In this document: piece after piece, positions 33,540 to 46,379 of the stretch
How positions within the stretch are numbered: the stretch's first letter is position 1
Layout of the letters: every line of letters starts with the position of its first letter
From: Myxocyprinus asiaticus
Lineage: Eukaryota > Chordata > Actinopteri > Cypriniformes > Catostomidae
Assembly: GCF_019703515.2 (NCBI RefSeq)
Contig: NC_059374.1
Location: forward strand, 13,738,245-13,802,244
DNA: 64,000 bases
Direction of reading: 5' to 3'
Made by a program: the position numbers and the translations under genes
Notes under the pieces: generated by a model
What the model was told of the DNA's origin: nothing
The model's input: the letters and a program-made list of their open reading frames with translations, nothing else
The model's database searches: none

Positions 33540-34035
33540 GTGCACTAGACACTATGCACTCTAGTGTATGAATTTTCAAAAGCTACTATCATCTCAAATG
33601 GAACAATAATAGTTTTTTTACTACACAAATGCATTCACCGTTTTTCAGCTGACGGAAGTGGCATTTCAAACATATGCAATGTGTTGCCACTAATTTTAGC
33701 ATGTTAGCCAACTCAAACTTATATCGTACATTCACACAGCGTGTGGTGATAGTAAAGCATTCTACTTTGCATGGGGCTGTCTTCATTTTGCTAGTTGCCA
33801 CATTCACCATTAATAAGTGGGCCATACATTTACAGTTGTTTTGTCAGGCCGGTATCGTGGCCAGGTAACGCGGCCCCTTCCACTACATAGGGAAAGCTGT
33901 GACTCTTTAGTGGATGAAGTTTCCAACATTCCACACTCTGTTATTGTGGTTGAAGTACATTATCTGGGTACTTACAATACTCTTTGTTGCATTTTCAGCG
34001 TGAACACACTACTCACTCTATCAAAAAGCTCCTAG
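33540..34035. mobile_element. MITE, diverged copy of the 5533-6248 family
   Basis: It shares with 5533-6248 the ordered phrases agtgtatgaattttcaaa, atatgcaatgtgttgcca, gttagccaac, cattcacacagcgtg and cattccacac. The ends are eroded. An insertion-like GC-richer piece (ggccggtatcgtggccagg) lies at about 33850-33880. Non-coding. Confidence 0.6.
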
Positions 34036-35400
34036 ATCACATCTAATTTTCCACAACTCATGTTGTCTGGAGTTTTTTGTTTACTAAAATTACTTGTAAA
34101 GGTATTTTTTCAATGTTTAGTCAGTGGAATGATCCAAACACTTCAAACAACTGTACAACCCATTGAAGAGACTTTACGTTTATCCCTCACAGCTTTGTTG
34201 TCTTTCCCATTAAAAATCAAAGATGGTGCTGCTGTGAATAAATTCTAAGGCTGGCTTAGGAAGGCTATACACAAGATAGATCTTGTTTAATGGATAGGAA
34301 TACGTAGCATCCATTTTGAAACTATGAAAAAGAGCCGGGTCAATTTGAAATGAAGCGGAAATCCAGCAAATCAGATTTGCAAAAGTGCAATTGGTCCTGC
34401 CTCTCTGACATTGTAATTGGTCAAAGAGTTTATGGCAAATTTGCCAATGATAATTTTCACATGCAAATGAGCTTTGCCGCAAACTTGCTTCAGATTGTCC
34501 ATTGTTGCCAAAGGTTTGTCGGAGATTCACCACTACCGGCAAAGAGCTGCAAACTTCTGGCAAACATTTGCAGCGAATCAAAAGCTCATTTGTATGTGAA
34601 AATAACGAGCAGCAAATTTGCTGCAAATTTGCGGCTAGTTTAAATTTTTTGTAAGGGATGCCAATGTCACAGTGCGTTGCAGCAAATGTTAATATATTCT
34701 CAACGTTTGGTCACATGACGGAGTAAAACTTTTGCAAACCCTTGAGTTTTTTTCTTCGTCTTTGCGATATCCCTTACAACATTTTTTTTTTTTTAAATCA
34801 ATTGAATTCAATGCATTCGCAGCATTCACTGACGTGTTCCGGCCGCAAAACATCTCTTTGTAGCCCGCTCGATGTTGTCATCACAGTGAATGTGTATTAA
34901 TTTTTTTTGCGTCAATTTACTAAAGCATATACGGTAATTCTCAGTATTGATAAACTGCTGAACCATTATAGAGGAAAATAAACGGCAAACGGATAAAAAT
35001 AATGAATTAAACTAAAAATACACAAATATAAATCTGATTATAAGCCACTTTATGTAATATAAGTGCAGGGTCAGTCTGCACTTGATAACAGTTTGTGCTT
35101 GCGCTCAGTCACTTTAAACATGTACGTGCTGAGTCTCTATTCTACACCTGCCCGTCACTGCCATAGCACGAATCAACCGAGTGTCGGGTAACAAAATAAC
35201 TCAACAGATATATATGCTTGTCCTGAACAGTAATAACAGAAAAAAAAGAATAATCCTGCAATAACGGAGTTGAGACATCTTCTCCCAAATGCTTATTTTT
35301 TAGTGATTTGTGTTACTTACCTAAAATAACTCTGAAAAGAGGGTACTAGATAATGATGTCTCTTTGAAGTGCTTTTGAAGCTAGTATTGGAGATAAATGT
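34036..35400. repeat. Non-coding stretch with inverted GCAAAT words
   Basis: From about 34360 to 34645 many copies of gcaaatttgc, gcaaactt and ttgccaa occur in both orientations, so opposing frames of about 100-140 codons appear by chance. It is probably a MITE with multiple inverted repeats. The rest to 35400 is AT-rich without recognised features. Confidence 0.4.
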
Positions 35401-35536
35401 CTTGTTTTGAGAGCACTGTATCTCTGGTGTGTGCAGGGTCGTCTCAGACCATTCTGGTGCCCTAGGGGAGATACCTATTGCTGCCCCCTTTGGCACCCAT
35501 TGCGGTGCCGCCTAGTTCGCCTAGCCTACAAATGGC

Positions 35537-35570
<34 letters not shown>

Positions 35571-36060
35571 CACTAGGTGGCCAGTGTGTCATGACAGTCT
35601 TTGACTGTTACAACAGAAAAGGACATCATCTTTCTAAATTTGGCCAAAAAATTGACATTTCTCTAAATGTACATTTTAACAGCAGTATTTGTCCAACCTT
35701 TAAAAGTGTGAATCTTTTAAAATAAACATACAAAAAAACATATTGGCCTGTATATATGATCATTATTATAACAGTATATCACAGTTGTTGTTGTTTTTTA
35801 AAGAACCACACTTTTACAAGAATATTGCTATATATCTATAAATAATGTTTTTTTTTTTACTTGCGTTAATTACATGTGTCCATGATGTGTTAAATAGCAT
35901 ATAGCATAGTCTGCTCACCTCATTAATATAAAAAAGTTTTAAAATATGGTTTAATAAATAATTATTAAAACAAAGTGCGGCCCTGGATGCTAAAGGGATC
36001 ATGCTTTCCGGCCCCCCGGCTTTCCAAAGTTGAGTACCCCTGATCTAGTGTATTGGCGTC
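35401..36060. repeat. MITE fragments around a (GT)n tract
   Basis: The part 35430-35540 (ctggtgccctagggg, gtgccgcctagttcgcc) and the part 35975-36050 (agtgcggccctgg, ccggccccccggc, ttgagtacccctgatcta) are typical of hAT-like ends in fish. A (GT)n microsatellite lies at 35539-35570. Whether both belong to one element is unclear. Confidence 0.4.
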
Positions 36061-36336
36061 CTTACTTGTAATGTAGTCTTGCAGTCTAAACTGAATAATA
36101 TAAATTCACTGGGATTAGCTATGTATATTTACATCAACTTATGCCAACCAAAATATATTACACTCAAAATATACAAGAAGACACTATTCCTACTAGTGCT
36201 GCAATCGTTCTGAGACATTTGAGATTTAAATGTTTGGTTGTCTATTCTTTGCTATCTATTGGTTTGAAATTGTTTTGTAGACACTAGAATTTCATACTTT
36301 TGTTTCAGAAGTAGCCCAATGCCAAATCTGACATGT

Positions 36337-36337
36337 G

Positions 36338-36371
<34 letters not shown>

Positions 36372-36500
36372 CAAAGTGATTAATGATCCTGTGTGTTCAG
36401 ACCTAGCTGTAGGATCATAATTTCATACTATGGGATGTGATATGACAGTGACAGTATGAAGGCTGATGACAAAAAAAAAAAAAAAAAAAAAAAAAAATTA
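36337..36500. repeat. (AATC)n microsatellite and poly-A
   Basis: Eight tandem aatc units run from about 36338 to 36371. A run of about 28 A lies at 36471-36497. Confidence 0.8.
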
Positions 36501-36639
36501 TCTGACTTGATGTATAATTTGTTTTGAGAGACGTTTGATCTTAGTCACAGTTGCGCACCTCTCTTTGGTACTGCACTAATATTAGTAATTACTTCCACAC
36601 TAATATATCTCACTACTATTACATCACGACTATAACATC

Positions 36640-37235
36640 ACAGATAGAGCGCTGCCAAAAGTGCTTAACCACCAATTCTGAAAAGAAGCCTGTCTACTGG
36701 TAGAGATAATGGAGACATTTTATCAATAGACTGAGCTAAAAAACTAAAGCTATGGATGATCCAAAAGTCCATCTCTCCCGTGTTATCAGTTGCGTGCATT
36801 GGCTGCCTACTATCCTATTATTTTTAAGGTGCAGTCGCCTTGAAAAAGCTTTTAGACCCATGAATGGCTTTTTGGTGTCCGACTAGGTAAAAGGTTTACG
36901 CAGAATGACAAGGATATTATAGCTAATGCTTGTAAGCCAAGGGAGAAATTATCCCTCTCTAAAGGTAATGTAACGTATGGTGAAGCAAAGCCGCACCATG
37001 ACTTTTAGCGAGTCTGCCGCTATTTAAGCAGGTTTGGAGGTTTGGAGAGTTTCGCCCCCGTACTGTTTGTGCTTGCAAAGGTTTAGCAGCCTTCAGCTCA
37101 TTGCAGGAAGAGTGAATAGCTCTAATGGAGGGGTAATTGACCTTGGTGAAAGGTTAAAAGGTAAAACACAAAGGCTTTGCTCAGACAGCCAGCAAAAACA
37201 TTATTTTTTGGTGAATCCAACTAAATCCATTTAGC
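36640..37235. other. Candidate conserved non-coding element
   Basis: A repeat-free block of balanced composition (ccatctctcccgtgttatc, ggctgcctactatcc, gcaaagccgcaccatgac) between simple repeats and a MITE. The 66-codon frame at 37034-37234 has no recognised domain. Texture suggests regulatory DNA, but this is inference. Confidence 0.3.
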
Positions 37236-37251
37236 TGTTAGTAGTTGGATG

Positions 37252-37555
37252 TTGGGTATGTTACTCAAAAATAGTAATCCACTGAAAATTACTTATTACT
37301 TATAAAATTTGAATCTCATTACTTTACTGATTATTTCATGGGGAAAGTAATCACATTACAAATTACTTTGCTTTTAAGTTAATTCCTAAATCAACTGTCA
37401 CAGAATAGTTTGTTTCTCTGCTAATTTATTTCAAAATAATGTCTATATTTCCTCCTTTTTCACTGTCGTTGTCCCATCAGCTTTCACAGATCCACAAACA
37501 GAAGTAGGCCTACATATGAACATGTTTTTAATGGTTTCTATATTAATAATATTAT
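37252..37555. mobile_element. hAT-type MITE (CAGTGTTGGGTAA family), truncated copy 3
   Basis: The left end (atgttgggtatgttactcaa) and the inner phrases aaagtaatcacattac, gtctatatttcctcc and cagctttcacag match the copy at 40744-41199 in order. The right half is missing where the next repeat starts. Confidence 0.65.
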
Positions 37556-38990
37556 TTAACCCCTTAAACTCTATGGACCCACCGGCTGATCCAAAGGGGG
37601 GTACTATATCGCGATAAAACGTTTACGCTTAAAACGTTAAGGTCCCCATATACAAAAGTCAGGCATATGAGGTATCATTTGAAAGCTTAGAATCACTTCT
37701 GCATTTACGTTACATAAAATAACAATATAAGGCCTCAAAACATTTGCATCACAAATTATCACCCCCTAGAGGTAATTGGGTAGAAATATTAAAGTCTTTC
37801 ACATAGCACCAAAATGGATAAGTTATCAAATGAAAAGTCTTGTTCTCAGGAATATGACTATACAGTTTATTTTGTTGCCCTAATACCACAGTTTGAAAGA
37901 TTTTCAAAAGAATCACTAAGTGAAATTTTTTTAAGTCATCAAATACAAACGTCTCTTTTATGCACTGATCATTGCTGCTAAAAGCCCCATTGTAGCATCT
38001 GGACCAATCAGTCACACAATTATTCATTATTTAATGAATAATCCAACAGACATCTCAAGACCATTAAAAGCAAAGGTCCAAGTAGGCCCAAGCAGACTCC
38101 GAGATGTCTGCTCTCCCACTGATCATTATCAGCTTTTACTCCCCTTGCTGACACTGGTCCAGCAACTAGTGGACCTCAGAGACATTCCAGGTGGGGGAAG
38201 GTAACCTCATGCAAAAGCAAAGGAATGTGGGGAGAGTAACTCACTCCATTCCCCCAAGGGAAAGACACATAAAGACCATAAAACAGACTATTCTTCATTA
38301 ATTTATAGACAAACTGTTCTATAAATGAACATGCATATCCCCAGGACATTGTGTGTATGATTATTACTGTCTCATATAGTGTCTTTTGTACTGTATACCG
38401 TTTTATGCATGCTTTATGACAGAACCACTAGATAATGTAAAATTATTGGTATAATGCTTCCTATCAAATTAATCCTTGTGTGACACCCTGCACATTGGTG
38501 TATATCACCTCCTTATAGCATGCATTGTATGCTTGTTATATTAATCTGAACATAATTGGGCACAAACTGCCAGCTTACTCCAATCATGCAGATGAGTCAG
38601 CTTCCAAACAAAGGAACTTTTCCCACTGGAAAATTGCACCTTTCTAATTGGTCAAGCCAAACTTGGGAGGAGTGACCTCCCTCAGGAGTTAAAGGGCACT
38701 GTCGTAGTGTGCTTGGCTGAATAATCCAATGATATATCTAAGATGTCCAGAACAAAACATCCCATCCAGCAGGAAAAGCATGCTAAACAAATCATCAGAA
38801 AAATATATTTTTGACTATTGAAGAATGTTATCACCGCAAAGGGGAGGATCTCAGCTTTCTAATGACCCCTAGACTGAGCTTCTAGTCCACTCAGAGAATG
38901 AGATATTTGATGAAACAATAGGGGTTGTGCGTGAACTGGAAAATAAAATGAATGTCTATGGACGAGCACATCTGTGAGGGCTAAAATGTG
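37556..38990. repeat. Unclassified repeat-like block
   Basis: It begins after ttaacc with ccttaaactctatgg and contains evenly mixed sequence (ggtatcatttgaaagcttag, gacctcagagacattcc) with no supported frame. The TTAA at the left edge hints at a piggyBac-type derivative. The right end cannot be identified. It may also contain unique DNA. Confidence 0.3.
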
Positions 38991-39004
38991 TTAGAGCACC
39001 ATCT

Positions 39005-39007
<3 letters not shown>

Positions 39008-39048
<41 letters not shown>

Positions 39049-39270
39049 CATATACACTGTATGTTTTGTGATACTTTTTTTTTCAGTGCTACTGCTTATA
39101 TTAATATGCTGAAAAGAAAAAAAAAAAAAAAAACAAGCTTAAACCAGCCTAAGCTAGCTTGATGAACATATTAAATGAGCTAAAACCATCTGAGACCAGT
39201 AAGCCATCTTAGGCTGGTTTAGCCAGTTATCTTTTTGCAGCGGCAGCAGCAGAAGCAGCAGCAGCAGCAT
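39008..39270. repeat. (GT)n(AT)n, AGGCTGGTTT repeat and (GCA)n
   Basis: A (GT)n/(AT)n tract lies at 39009-39046. The inverted phrases aaccagcctaagctagc and ttaggctggtttagcc (39138-39230) form a short fold-back repeat common in cyprinids, with a related piece at 48655-48740. A (GCA)n tract lies at 39240-39270. Confidence 0.6.
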
Positions 39271-39689
39271 TTACGCTCACTTGTGACATTCAATATACAA
39301 CGTACTAAAAACTGAAATGCCTCTGACTAGGGTTGTCAGCTCTCTACCAGCCAAATACGGGACGTTCCAGTTCCAAATAAGGAATACTTTTGCTAGTTTG
39401 CAAGCTAGACCAGCATCAAACCAGCACTTAACAGCATAAATCCTACTGTATTTGCAAGAAAATGCATACTGGTCTAAGCTGGTCTTTTCAGAAAGCTCAT
39501 CCCTATTCAGGGATGTTAGGGAATTCTGTGTGGAGGTCAGACTTCTCTGCCACAGGGCCAATATTTCATATTCATGGGCGGCTGTCTCACCACAGGGCAA
39601 ATGCCTTCTTAGATTTTGTTTTGCCAGCTCAAGGCCTAACACCGATTCAAACTGATTCAAAACAACAGTGCTCAGCTTGACTTGTCACA

Positions 39690-40160
39690 GCAGGTAGCAC
39701 TGTTTTTTCTAAATGATTTGAGATTTGAGAAGGCAGGCTCGCTACAGAACTTATTAGTACATTTTAAACCGGCCTTTTAGCTCAAATTAAAGTTATCTGT
39801 TTTGCACTACAAAAGTCTGGTTGGGATAGTGCACGCCACATGGCTCAGATTTGTGTCGACACATTAGAAGTTCCCCTTTGTCCCCCTCGCCTTGTTCCAG
39901 AGTTGGCCGATGTGGAAAGGTAGGGTACAGAGGGAGGGCAGCGGAGTGTGTCTGGCTTGAACCCTGTCACTTTGATAGAGTGAATACATTGTGTGAGATA
40001 ATGGAAACTTTCTATTCAGTGAGGAGCAGAATAAAGAAAGCCTTCCCTCTCATTCATCACCATTGATTATCGTAGGAGTCCCGCCAATGGAGGGGGAAAG
40101 ATGGGTGGCACAACACACAGAGCTTCAGCTGAATCATGGGAAGCTAAATAAAAATGGTGA
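39690..40160. other. Candidate conserved non-coding element
   Basis: A GC-richer, repeat-free block (gccttgttccagagttgg, gtgtctggcttgaaccctg, gattatcgtaggagtcccgcc) in AT-rich surroundings. The 71-codon frame at 39851-40066 has no recognised domain and no convincing splice sites. Enhancer-like by texture only. Confidence 0.3.
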
Positions 40161-40743
40161 ACAAATGACTCAAAGATAAACAGTGGCATCATCGACTTAT
40201 TTTTTTTGAGGGGGCATTAGTGGCAGTCCTGGCGCACTTTTTAACAACTTTGTAGTTCTTTAGAGTTGATGTGTAATTTTTACGATACTATGATACTTTC
40301 TCCTATCTCATCTTAATATGCAGAGACAACTATAAGTCATCCATTCATAGGTTGATCCATTCAAAGGCCTAAACACTGGCAAAATATCCCTCTGTTTGTT
40401 GGAGCATCCTAATCAGCCTGACACGGCGACATTGGGTCAACTAATTGCGTGAGTTTGGGACGGGATTATCTAGTGTGTACAACCAATGGAAGACATGGAG
40501 AGTGTTTGGGAAACCAGTTTGAAAACAGTCATTATTTGTGCAATTCCTTTTGGTGCCACTAGAGGCACAAAAATGACACGAGATGTGTTAAATTTCCATG
40601 TGTGCAAGATGAGTTGGGCTCAAAAACCGATCTAATATATAACTTTTTAAATAAAGCAAGCAAAATTGCAAGTGAACTTGACACCCATTGATCACCATGA
40701 ATTTTTGTTATATGAGAAAGAACTCTGACATTCAGATACTAAC

Positions 40744-41199
40744 CAGTGTTACTTTAAGTGATTGACAAATAGTATAAAAAAATAAAAATACTAATTACTT
40801 TTCAGAAATTGTCATTAGATTACTCTAGTGATTACTTCATGGGAAAAGTAATCACATTACAGATTAATTTACTTTTAAGTTACTTTCTTTTCTGTTTTTC
40901 TGCTCAATTATTCTAAATAGTGTCTATATTTCCTCCTTTTTAATTGACATTGTCCCTTTCAGTTGTTACAGAAATACAAGCAAATAGATGAAAATAATTC
41001 ATGTTTTAAATGTATTCAACATATGTGTAATATAATATGTGTAACACAAATTATGTACTTAAAAGTAATCAACATAACTGAAAATCAGTAACTGTAATCT
41101 GATTACAAGAATTTAAATTGTAATATGTTACACTATATTTGACAAAAAATATAATTAAAATACAGCAACTTCTTCATAATCAGATTACACCCAACTCTG
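40744..41199. mobile_element. hAT-type MITE (CAGTGTTGGGTAA family), copy 4
   Basis: The left end cagtgttactttaag and right end cagattacacccaactctg are degraded inverted repeats. The flanking octamers atactaac (40736-40743) and atgataac (41200-41207) agree at 6 of 8. The inner order matches 37252-37555. Non-coding. Confidence 0.65.
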
Positions 41200-41449
41200 A
41201 TGATAACTGTTAAAAATAGATATTTCAATAATAACTTTTGTGTTCCATGGAGTAAAAAAAAAAGAGTTTTGAGTGGTAGATTAGACAGAATTTTTAGTTT
41301 AAAGCAAATTATCTGCGAAAGGAGCAACTCAATTGGACAGACTAAATTTAGACATGCGGATGTGTGATTTCTGAAACTCAAAAATGCTAATCTACAATAA
41401 TTATGTATCTTTTACAAGATACAAAAACATATCGGTACAGTAGCTGAAG

Positions 41450-41830
41450 TCAAAATCCAACTTGCTCAAATATCTGGGTTGGGTACTTCCAATGATAACA
41501 CACATTCCCAAGAGTAGGCACTTCAGTTACAGCACTGCCCTTCCTGGGTGCATGTCAGTGGGGAACTTGTGTCTTTATGGATTGTTTTTATGGAGGATGT
41601 GAATAAAATGTGAAGGTCATGGGATTTTAATAAAGCACTCTGGGCTCTGTAACACGTTCTGTTTCTTGGAGGGGAAGTAATGAAATTCAGCGTGTGGCCA
41701 TGGTATCTGGCCTATTAATGATGTCACTCAGGGGCATGGTGACAGTCATGAAGTCTTATGAAGGCAGCGCCAGTTTCAAGGCTTTTGCAAAACACATATC
41801 TCTAGAGAGATGCATTATAACATATTAGGG
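41450..41830. other. Candidate conserved non-coding element
   Basis: Repeat-free sequence with balanced composition (ttcagcgtgtggccatgg, ggcctattaatgatgtcac, gaaggcagcgccagtttc). No frame is supported. Inference from texture. Confidence 0.3.
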
Positions 41831-43198
41831 ATTGAATGATTACTCATTTTTACTAGTCGGCTAGTCTTCTAATGTTAAGGTCATAGATTTGGCTTGATCA
41901 TTGGGTGGGAAGGTGGGGGGGGTGGGGTTGTACTTGCTTGCTGTGATTATTGGGAGGTTACATCGATAAGTATATGTACCCTGAAATCGACTGCATTCAA
42001 CTTATTAATGACAAGTATCATCCCCCATCAGACATTTTTGCATCAAATTGAGCATGAACACAGTCCCCGAACAACCTTTGAGACAAGGGTTCTGGTTTAG
42101 TGGCAACTAGGAATTAATCATGTTCACATAAACAATGGTGATCACAATTCCAAGGTAACATTTTCACTCTAAAATTACATTTTTACTCCATTGACTGTGA
42201 GGTTTAGGGTTGGGCTTTGGGTTAATAAATTATGCATTCCTGTTGACTGTATTATTTCATTTACAACTAAAAATACAACTTGTTTTTGGTGCCACTCTGT
42301 GGACATTTCACCTCAATAAAACTTCCAGTTTTGGGCACTGGGGGAGTGATTAGAATTTCGGTAAGCACAGACCAATTTCAGCAGCAAAACTTTACGATAG
42401 GGTTTTCACCCATCCAGGATTTTCAAGGATCATCCCGTTTTTTGGCAGTCCATCCTGGAAAAATTTAATTCCATTCTGGGATGCAAAATGTCCCAGAATT
42501 TGAATATTTTCACCTGATGTGATAAAAGGTGCCCGAGTTGTTCCTGTCAGGCTATTCAAACTTACAGGAACAATTCAAGGCACCTTTGTACAATGGGCAT
42601 ATTTTTACTATGCGTTCAGACATATTAACACTTGTGTATAGGCACACTATGCAAGGAGGAGAATCAAACGCATACAGAGAATGAAAGTCTGATTAATTTT
42701 GGTGAACCAGTTTGTTCGGATAATTGAGATTATGATTTTTCACTTGTGTGTGAATGACACGTTTAACTTTAGCCTACTTGCTTTAATGTTCTGGAAAACA
42801 TGTCCAAAAGAGGAATGTCCTTCCCTTTACTGTAAGTTCTCTATCCGTCACTCACTCGGCATTGTGTCGATATAGTGACACTAGGGGTCGCCCTTGGGAG
42901 CAAAGACCAATGGGAATTGGCGAGTGGAATTTGCATGCCACTCCCCCGGACATACGGGTATAAAAGGAGCTGGCTCGCAACCACTCAGATTTTTTCTTTG
43001 GAGCAGAGCGGTTGTGTTTCAGCAAGCTGAATTCCTCTGCCGGTCCATTCATCTCTGAAAGCTGTTGGATTTACTGCACATTACAGCGGTTTCTCCCCCT
43101 CGTGCACTGGTGGAGTGCAGAGAACGCCCCTGGGCACTTCAGCAGCCTAAAAGAGCATATATTCTTGCATTAAAAGAGTATATTTTCCTTCTAAAAGA

Positions 43199-43975
43199 GT
43201 GGCACTGATGGAGAGTGTCTTTTTAACGATGCCTTTCCGTTTGTGTTTAATTCCTGGTTCCGGTCGTTATCTCTCCGCTTCTGATGGACACGATCGCTAT
43301 CTCATGTGCTTGGGCACTGCCCACGCAGAGACAGCGTTCGTGGATGGGTCATGTCCTCACTGCAAGAACGTGACCATGGCAATGTTGCGGTCGCCCCCAG
43401 CAGCTCCCCGCCTCGGTCCTTCTACCTACGGGTATGAGGCCGCATCGGTTAGCACTGGAGGCAATTTGGGGACCCCAGTAGGAACCGCTCCGCTGGGTAA
43501 CCCCCCACGGACCTCCCATTCCCCAGCACGCTCGTTCACCCCAGTCGAGTTCTGGGATGAGACTGCCGACTCGTCTCAGGGCGAGTTCGCAGTCTCATTC
43601 GGGGCTTATGAAGTGGATGAGCTCTCGATAGCAGCATCGGAGAGCGGGCTGGTTCAGTCTGAAGCCGAGGACTCGACTGGGCTCCCACCTTCAGGTGTGG
43701 TCACCCAGTCGCAGGCCGACGCGGAGCTGGCGGCCATTCTTGCCCGGGTGGCTGCGAGCATCGGGCTGGAGTGGAACCCTCCGCCCCGCCCTGAACCCTC
43801 GTAGTTTGCGATGTTGGTGGTCCAGGAGTGCCACCTATGGCTCAACTTGGTCAGGATGAGGGAGGCTGACAAGGTACGGTTCCTTGACACCCCCATCTCC
43901 CTGGTTGGCCTATTCTGCAACACTGTCGAGGACTTTGTACAGCAGTTCTCAGTGGTTAAGAAGCAGACGGAGGCT
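43199..43975 (+). pseudogene. DIRS gag-like protein
   Basis: The frame opens at 43199 and carries a Cys/His cluster (CLGTAHAETAFVDGSCPHC, about residues 37-55) found in fish DIRS gag. It is followed by Ser/Pro/Glu-rich sequence and ends at TAG 43802-43804. The same frame resumes at 43811 with the C-terminal gag block (VVQECHLWLN, RMREADKVRFLDTPIS, QQFSVVKKQTEAI), so the middle of the gag was deleted and a stop lies at or next to the join. It would bind element RNA in particles. Inactive as it stands. Confidence 0.7.
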
Positions 43976-44313
43976 ATCCTCATGAGCGAGCGCGTGCAGT
44001 CGGTGCTGAACTGCCTGAAATCGTTCAGGCGGAAAACGGCGGTCCCACTGAAGCAATTTCAGAGGCTCCTGGGGCATATGGCGTCCTCGTTGGTGGTCAC
44101 GCAACTTGGGTTGATGCATATGAGACCGCTTCAGCACTGGCTTCAGACTCAAATCCCGAGATCGGCATGGCGCTGCAGGGCACATCACGTGGTCATCACA
44201 CCGATCTGCCGCCGCTTGTTCAGCCCTTGGACGGACCTTGCATTTCTGCGGGCAGGGGTCCCCTTGGTGCAAATGTCCAGGTGTGTTGTGGTTACACGAC
44301 TTAAGTCGTTGTG
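43976..44313 (+). pseudogene. DIRS reverse transcriptase C-terminal remnant
   Basis: Directly in frame with the gag tail, the sequence jumps to the end of the DIRS reverse transcriptase (LKSFRRKTAVPLKQFQRLLG, HMRPLQHWLQTQIP, FSPWTDLAFLRAGVPL). It corresponds to codons about 95 onward of the fragment at 51717. The catalytic YxDD part and nearly all of RNase H are missing, and the frame stops at 44312-44314 after a second deletion. Confidence 0.75.
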
Positions 44314-44314
44314 A

Positions 44315-44735
44315 GCCACTCACATCCCAGGCGACCTCAACAGCATGGCAGACACACTGTCACAGCAGGTCACGCTCAGGGGAGAGTGGAGACTCCACCC
44401 CCAGGTGGTCCAGCTGATTTGGAGTCAATTCACTCAAGCGCAGGTAGACCTGTTCGCTTCCTGGGAATCCTCCCACTGCCCGCTCTAGTAGGCCATGACC
44501 GAGTCTCTTCTCGGCACAGATGTGCTGGTACACAGCTGGCCCTGGGGGTTATGCAAGTATACATTTCCCCCAGTGAGCCTACTTGCACAGACCCTGTGCA
44601 AGGTCAGGGAGGACGAGGAGCAGGTCATCCTAGTAGCACCCTACTTGCCCACCCAGACTTGGTACTCGGACCACACACTCCTCACAACAGCCCCTCCCTG
44701 ATGAATTTCCCTGAGGAGGCTCTCCTCTCTCAGGG
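44315..44735 (+). pseudogene. DIRS region between RNase H and recombinase
   Basis: In one frame it reads HPGDLNSMADTLSQQV (a helical DLN-x-x-AD-x-LS motif that follows RNase H in retroelements), then QVDLFASWESSHCPL and two stops. It continues after a frame change with LLSQGWGTIWHPRPDLWNLH. The 167-codon frame at 44311-44814 is mostly the wrong register for this protein in its first half. Confidence 0.6.
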
Positions 44736-45720
44736 ATGGGGCACCATCTGGCACCCACGACCAGACCTCTGGAATCTCCATGCCTGGCCCTTGGATGGGA
44801 CGCGGAAGACCTAAGTGTCCTACCACCCGCGGTGGTAGACACGATCACTCAGGCTAGGGCTCCCTCTACGAGTCGCCTATATGCCTTGAAGTGGTGTCTG
44901 TTCGCTAAGAGGTGTTCTTCTCGACGCGAAGACCGCCAGAGGTGCGCAGTCGGGTCAGTGCTTTCCTTCCTGTAGGAGAGGCTGGAGGGGCGTCTGTCCC
45001 CCTCCACCTTGAAGGTGTACATGGCCACTATAGCGGTGCACCACGATGCAGTTGACGTGCCTCTCCGTGGTCCTGCGGGGCCTGCAGGGAGCCCCGTTTG
45101 AACCCCTGGAGTCAGTTGAGCTAAAGGCAGTCTCTTTGAAGACTGCCCTCCTGACTGCGCTCATGTCCATCAAGACGGTAGGGGACCTGCAGGCGTTCTC
45201 TGTCAGCGACATATGCCTGGATTTTGGTCCAGAATATTCTCACGTGGTCCTAAGGCCCCGACCGGGCTATGTGCCCAAGGTTCCCATGAGCCTGTTTCGG
45301 GATCAGGTGGTGAACCTGCAAGCACTGCCCCAGGAGGAGGCAGACCCAGCCTTGTCATTGCTGTGTCCGGTGCGTGCTTTGCGCATCTATTTGGATCGTA
45401 CGCAGAGCTTTAGATGCTCTGAGCAGCTCTTTGTCTGCTTTGGTGGACAGCAGATAGGGAGCGCTGTCTCCAAACAGAGGATCACCCAATGGGTCATTGA
45501 CGCCATCGCTTTGGCATATCATGCCCAGGGCGTGCTGCCCCACTTGGGGCTATGAGCACACTCTACCAGGAGTGTGGCGGTCTCCTGGGCCCAGACCAAA
45601 GGTGCCTCTTTAGCAGACATCTGTAGAGCAGCGGGCTGGGCAACACCCAATACATTCATGAGGTTCTACAATCTCCTGGTTGAGCTGGTTTCATCCCATG
45701 TGTTGTCAGGTATGAACAGG
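44736..45720 (+). pseudogene. DIRS tyrosine recombinase, interrupted
   Basis: The N-terminal SAM-like part (APSTSRLYALKWCLFAKRC) is followed by a stop at about 44974. The catalytic domain opens again at 45046. In IKTVGDLQAFS the position where the first catalytic Arg is expected (KR-VGDLQ in intact relatives, from memory) is Thr (ACG at 45175-45177). After TGA at 45553-45555 the same frame contains the H-x-x-R box (HSTR, 45559-45570) and the nucleophile Tyr in MRFYN (TAC 45667-45669). The enzyme would integrate the circular cDNA. At least two stops and the Arg change make it inactive. Confidence 0.8.
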
Positions 45721-46379
45721 TAAGTATGCGGGACAACTGGCCGGGTGTACCACTTGCATACAGCTCCTTTCCCATCCTGGAGAGGGAGACGTGCGCTTTT
45801 TACCCCCCAGCTGTGTTCACGAGATCATAGACCCTGGATGTCCTTCCTCCTTAGCCCTGCGTCAGGCGAGTTCACTGAGAAATTTGATGCAGGCCCAGTA
45901 CGTGTGCTAATAGGCCCTGTACTGGGGTAGGTGCTCCACATGCCCTGGTTGCCTTTATGCAACCCCATGTGATGTATCTTCCGCGAGACAGTTTCCCCGT
46001 TGGTAAACCCGCGTCTTCCTTGGGCAGAGTCCCCCTCTGCCACCAGTCACCAAGTTTTGTAGAGCTCCATCCCCTCTGGGTAGGACCAACCATGGGGACT
46101 TCCCCACATGCGACACTGCCGACAAGACTCGATAAGACCATGTGACGTATTTCCAGACACTTATGACCCCCAGCTGAACTATTTCCACTCTTTTTTTGGG
46201 GAGAAAAAAAGAAGAGAAGAGGCCACGACATTTTGGGCAGTCGACATGTCCCCGAGGTGCGGGGGACCATACGATGCTTGTAGGAGCGTTGGGGGAGGTT
46301 ACGTGACGGCCAAGTGTGCTGGTACTGAGGCATGCAATGGTTTGCCCATCTCGCACCGCCAGTCCACGTAACACAGTTC

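Noticed and set aside
34210..34643. Opposing frames of 138 and 97 codons
   Set aside because: They arise from repeated inverted gcaaat words. No domain, start context or splice signals support coding.
36338..36371. Regular short repeats that might suggest a CRISPR array
   Set aside because: They are contiguous tetranucleotide units without spacers, in eukaryotic DNA.
44311..44814. 167-codon frame in the DIRS element
   Set aside because: In its first half it is out of register with the recognisable DIRS protein, which reads in a neighbouring frame.
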